7,826 bases of DNA, from the NCBI GenBank assembly GCA_040386295.1, contig JAZKFR010000051.1, forward strand, positions 1 through 7,826. Reading direction: 5' to 3'. The position numbers were made by a program, and so were the translations under genes. Shown piece by piece: positions 6,122 through 7,826 of this stretch; position 1 is the stretch's first letter; each line of letters opens with the position of its first letter. Source of the stretch: JAZKFR01 sp040386295. GTDB lineage: Bacteria > Pseudomonadota > Gammaproteobacteria > Burkholderiales > Rhodocyclaceae. The notes beneath the pieces are model-generated. The model was not told the origin of the DNA, ran no database searches, and saw only the letters and a list, made by a program, of their open reading frames with translations.

Positions 6122-7135
6122 CTAGGTATTGACCGACTCCGCAGCCGCAGCCGCAGCCGCCGTCCTACCCGCAGCCTGATCACCCCAGCCGCGCATCATC
6201 GCGATGCCGTGCGCCCCCTGTGTCTGAGCCGTAGCCAAATCTTCTCTACGCATTCCCCCGAGCGCAAAAACGGGGAGCGGCGAAGACTCGATCAGCTGCG
6301 CGAAGGCTGGCCAACCGATGCCTGAAGCCTGCGCGTGTGTCGGTGTAGGGCAGACGGCGCCGAGCACGACAAAATCCAGACCCAAGGCTGCGGCATGCGC
6401 TAACTCAGCTTCGTTGTGGCAAGAAGCGGCAACCCAGGCGAAATCGGGGCGCTGTTGCGTGCGTAAAAGGCGCGTCGCAGAAAGATGTACGCCGTGCGCG
6501 CCCAGCTGATGCGCCAGCGTCTCGTCGTCGTTGATCAGTAGGCGTGCGTCAGGGTAAGCGCCTACTCTCTTTTTAACCTCTGTTGCGAAATGCAGAAGCT
6601 CTGTTGCGCCCAGGCCTTTTTCGCGTAGCTGAATTAGTTTTAGCCCCTGCGCCAGCGCCGCGCTCAGCCGCGCCAACTCAGCGCTTACTCCGCGCTCGCT
6701 TGCTTGCGTGATGGCATATACGGTAGGCAATTCCAGTGCACGCAGAATCGAGTCATTGGCTGGCAAAATCGGCGCGACACGGCTGGCCTCGCCTAGCCGT
6801 GTCCAAGCAAAAGCCTGTTTTTCTCGAGCTTGTAGCGAACCTGACCAACTCGTGACGCGAAAGAACTTAAGTCGTACTGTGGCGTGGGGATAAGAAAAAG
6901 TCTTGCACAGCCAGGGCAAAACCGCGTCATCCGCCGTCAGCGTAATGCCCAACTCTTCATCCAACTCCCGCACTAAAGCTTGGCGCCAGGTTTCGCCTAG
7001 CTCTAGCTTGCCGCCTGGAAACTCCCAGTAACCAGCATAAACTTTGCCGCTCGGACGCTGCGCCAAGAGGAATTCGCTACCCTGCGCGCCCTGGCGTAAC
7101 AGCACGGCGGCGGCGACATCGACTATTTTGCTCAT
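6122..7135 (-). CDS. Nudix (MutT-like) hydrolase fused to a ThiE/TenI-like domain
   Basis: The product has 337 residues. The N-terminal half is a MutT-like Nudix hydrolase with a complete Nudix box at 42-64 (G-X5-E-X7-REL-DE-ELGI), preceded by LLAQRPSGKVYAGYWEFPGG; such proteins typically hydrolyse 8-oxo-dGTP and so prevent mutation. The C-terminal half (about 138-318) resembles thiamine phosphate synthase: IQLREKG (168-174), LLINDD (199-204), GAHGVHL (212-218), VVLGAVCPTPTH (256-267) and FALGGM (290-295). ThiE enzymes usually have Lys after PT-T in the phosphate loop; here it is His, so synthase activity is doubtful. This fusion is a known proteobacterial architecture. A seven-alanine tail (326-332) follows the conserved end. 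The ATG at 7135-7133 overlaps the upstream gene's TGA as ATGA, implying coupled translation with the DUF815 ATPase. Substrate and the purpose of the second domain are inferred only from family. Confidence 0.92.
   Translation of the reverse strand: MSKIVDVAAAVLLRQGAQGSEFLLAQRPSGKVYAGYWEFPGGKLELGETWRQALVRELDEELGITLTADDAVLPWLCKTFSYPHATVRLKFFRVTSWSGSLQAREKQAFAWTRLGEASRVAPILPANDSILRALELPTVYAITQASERGVSAELARLSAALAQGLKLIQLREKGLGATELLHFATEVKKRVGAYPDARLLINDDETLAHQLGAHGVHLSATRLLRTQQRPDFAWVAASCHNEAELAHAAALGLDFVVLGAVCPTPTHAQASGIGWPAFAQLIESSPLPVFALGGMRREDLATAQTQGAHGIAMMRGWGDQAAGRTAAAAAAAESVNT
6140..6160 (-). repeat. Six-base repeat encoding the Ala7 tail of the Nudix/ThiE-like protein
   Basis: On the coding strand GCGGCT is repeated three and a half times (21 bases) and encodes alanine residues 326-332. 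It lies beyond the conserved end of the ThiE-like domain and can change length by slippage in two-codon steps without breaking the frame. Confidence 0.85.
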
Positions 7136-7826
7136 GGCTTAGGACTCGCTGAGCCCAGACGCGTCACGCTGCGTTGAGCACCCGCCCAGTCTTTAGCAAA
7201 CTGCCAGGCTACCCGCCCGCTACGCGCACCGCGCGCCAAAGCCCAGTTAAGCGCCGCGCGCTCGACGTGCGCGCGTGCTGCGGGATTCACGCCGGGCGCA
7301 CAGTCAAACGAGCTCAGCCAGTGGCGCACCACGTTGAGATAGGCGTCTTGATCAAATGGGTAGAAAGAAACCCACAAACCAAAGCGTTCGGATAAAGCCA
7401 TTTTTTCTTCAACTGCCTCGCCCGGATGAATTTCTTCTGCTGTGCGCTGCTGCGCCAGATTCTCCTCACAGTACTCAGGCAGCAAATGCCGCCGGTTGGA
7501 CGTGGCGTAGATCAAGACATTTTCTGCTGCGGCAGAGAGCGAGCCGTCGAGCACCACCTTGAGCGCTTTGTAGCTCGGATCATTCGCCTCAAAAGACAGA
7601 TCGTCACAAAAAATGATGAAGCGCTCTGGGCGCTCGGCGATTTGTTCAACGATGTCAGATAAATCGACTAAATCGCTTTTGTCGACCTCGATCAAGCGCA
7701 GACCTTGCGCTGCGTAGGCGCTGAGCAGTGCTTTGATGAGCGAGGACTTGCCGGTGCCGCGTGCGCCCGTGAGCAAGACATTATTTGCTGAATGCCCGGC
7801 AACGAATTGACGGGTATTCGCGTCAA
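7132..7826 (-). CDS. DUF815-family P-loop ATPase, 5' end outside window
   Basis: This is an AAA+-like ATP-binding protein of the DUF815 family, whose cellular role is not established. The frame is open to the window edge, giving 230 visible residues of a protein that is usually around 280-300. Near the visible N-terminus is NTRQFVAGHSANNVLLTG, then the Walker A GARGTGKSS. Walker B is RFIIFCDDLSFE, followed by VLIYATSNRRHLLPE, which looks like sensor 1 plus an arginine-rich stretch. The middle contains LSERFGLWVSFYPFDQDAYL, typical for the family. Internal TTG or GTG codons near 7776 are not the start, because the conserved sequence continues upstream of them. The last codon overlaps the start of the Nudix/ThiE-like gene by four bases, so the two are probably cotranscribed. 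No role in nucleotide repair is shown by the sequence; the link is only by operon. Confidence 0.9.
   Translation of the reverse strand, partial: DANTRQFVAGHSANNVLLTGARGTGKSSLIKALLSAYAAQGLRLIEVDKSDLVDLSDIVEQIAERPERFIIFCDDLSFEANDPSYKALKVVLDGSLSAAAENVLIYATSNRRHLLPEYCEENLAQQRTAEEIHPGEAVEEKMALSERFGLWVSFYPFDQDAYLNVVRHWLSSFDCAPGVNPAARAHVERAALNWALARGARSGRVAWQFAKDWAGAQRSVTRLGSASPKP

Noticed and set aside
5700..6325. Several long open frames crossing the minisatellite and the N run on both strands.
   Set aside because: They are open only because a 9-base unit without stops and the N run cannot end a frame; their flanking parts overlap yacG or the Nudix gene and resemble nothing.
1..7826. A new multi-gene system hidden in the window.
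   Set aside because: Every sizeable plausible frame belongs to a recognised family; the DUF815 and Nudix/ThiE-like pair is the only part of unsettled function, and its architecture is already known in proteobacteria.

Overview
The window reads as a compact chromosomal segment of a betaproteobacterium, probably of the order Burkholderiales. I base this on gene content and protein similarity by eye: an enteric-like NtrB/NtrC pair, a short BirA next to a type III pantothenate kinase (CoaX) and a SPOR protein, the coaE-zapD-yacG run, and a Nudix/ThiE-like fusion beside a DUF815 ATPase. Base composition looks moderately GC-rich. I cannot name a genus.

The plus strand from 1 to 5892 carries eight tightly packed genes in one direction: the 3' end of ntrB (1-362), ntrC (416-1900), birA (1916-2728), coaX (2725-3444), an inner-membrane-anchored SPOR protein (3484-4170), coaE (4183-4815), zapD (4893-5660) and yacG (5686-5892). 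Spacing runs from a 4-base overlap (birA/coaX) to 77 bases (coaE/zapD). Only the coaE/zapD gap holds even a weak internal promoter candidate. The functions are nitrogen-status signalling (NtrBC), cofactor supply (biotin attachment, and two CoA synthesis steps by CoaX and CoaE), and cell-division or envelope roles (SPOR protein, ZapD), plus the gyrase inhibitor YacG.

From 5893 to 6121 lies the junction between two converging gene groups. It holds a 9-base minisatellite that begins over the yacG stop codon and runs into a 100-base assembly gap, then about 60 unremarkable bases. The minus strand from 7826 to 6122 carries a DUF815 ATPase (5' end outside the window) and a Nudix/ThiE-like fusion protein, joined by an ATGA stop/start overlap.

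I see no mobile element, CRISPR array, tRNA, rRNA or defence locus, and no convincing new multi-gene system. The most interesting points are the minisatellite and its relation to the yacG stop; codon-multiple tandem duplications inside ntrC and at the end of the Nudix gene; evidence that the 10-N gap in ntrB is an assembly artefact with no missing bases; and a gene order that places ntrBC, birA-coaX and coaE-zapD-yacG side by side.
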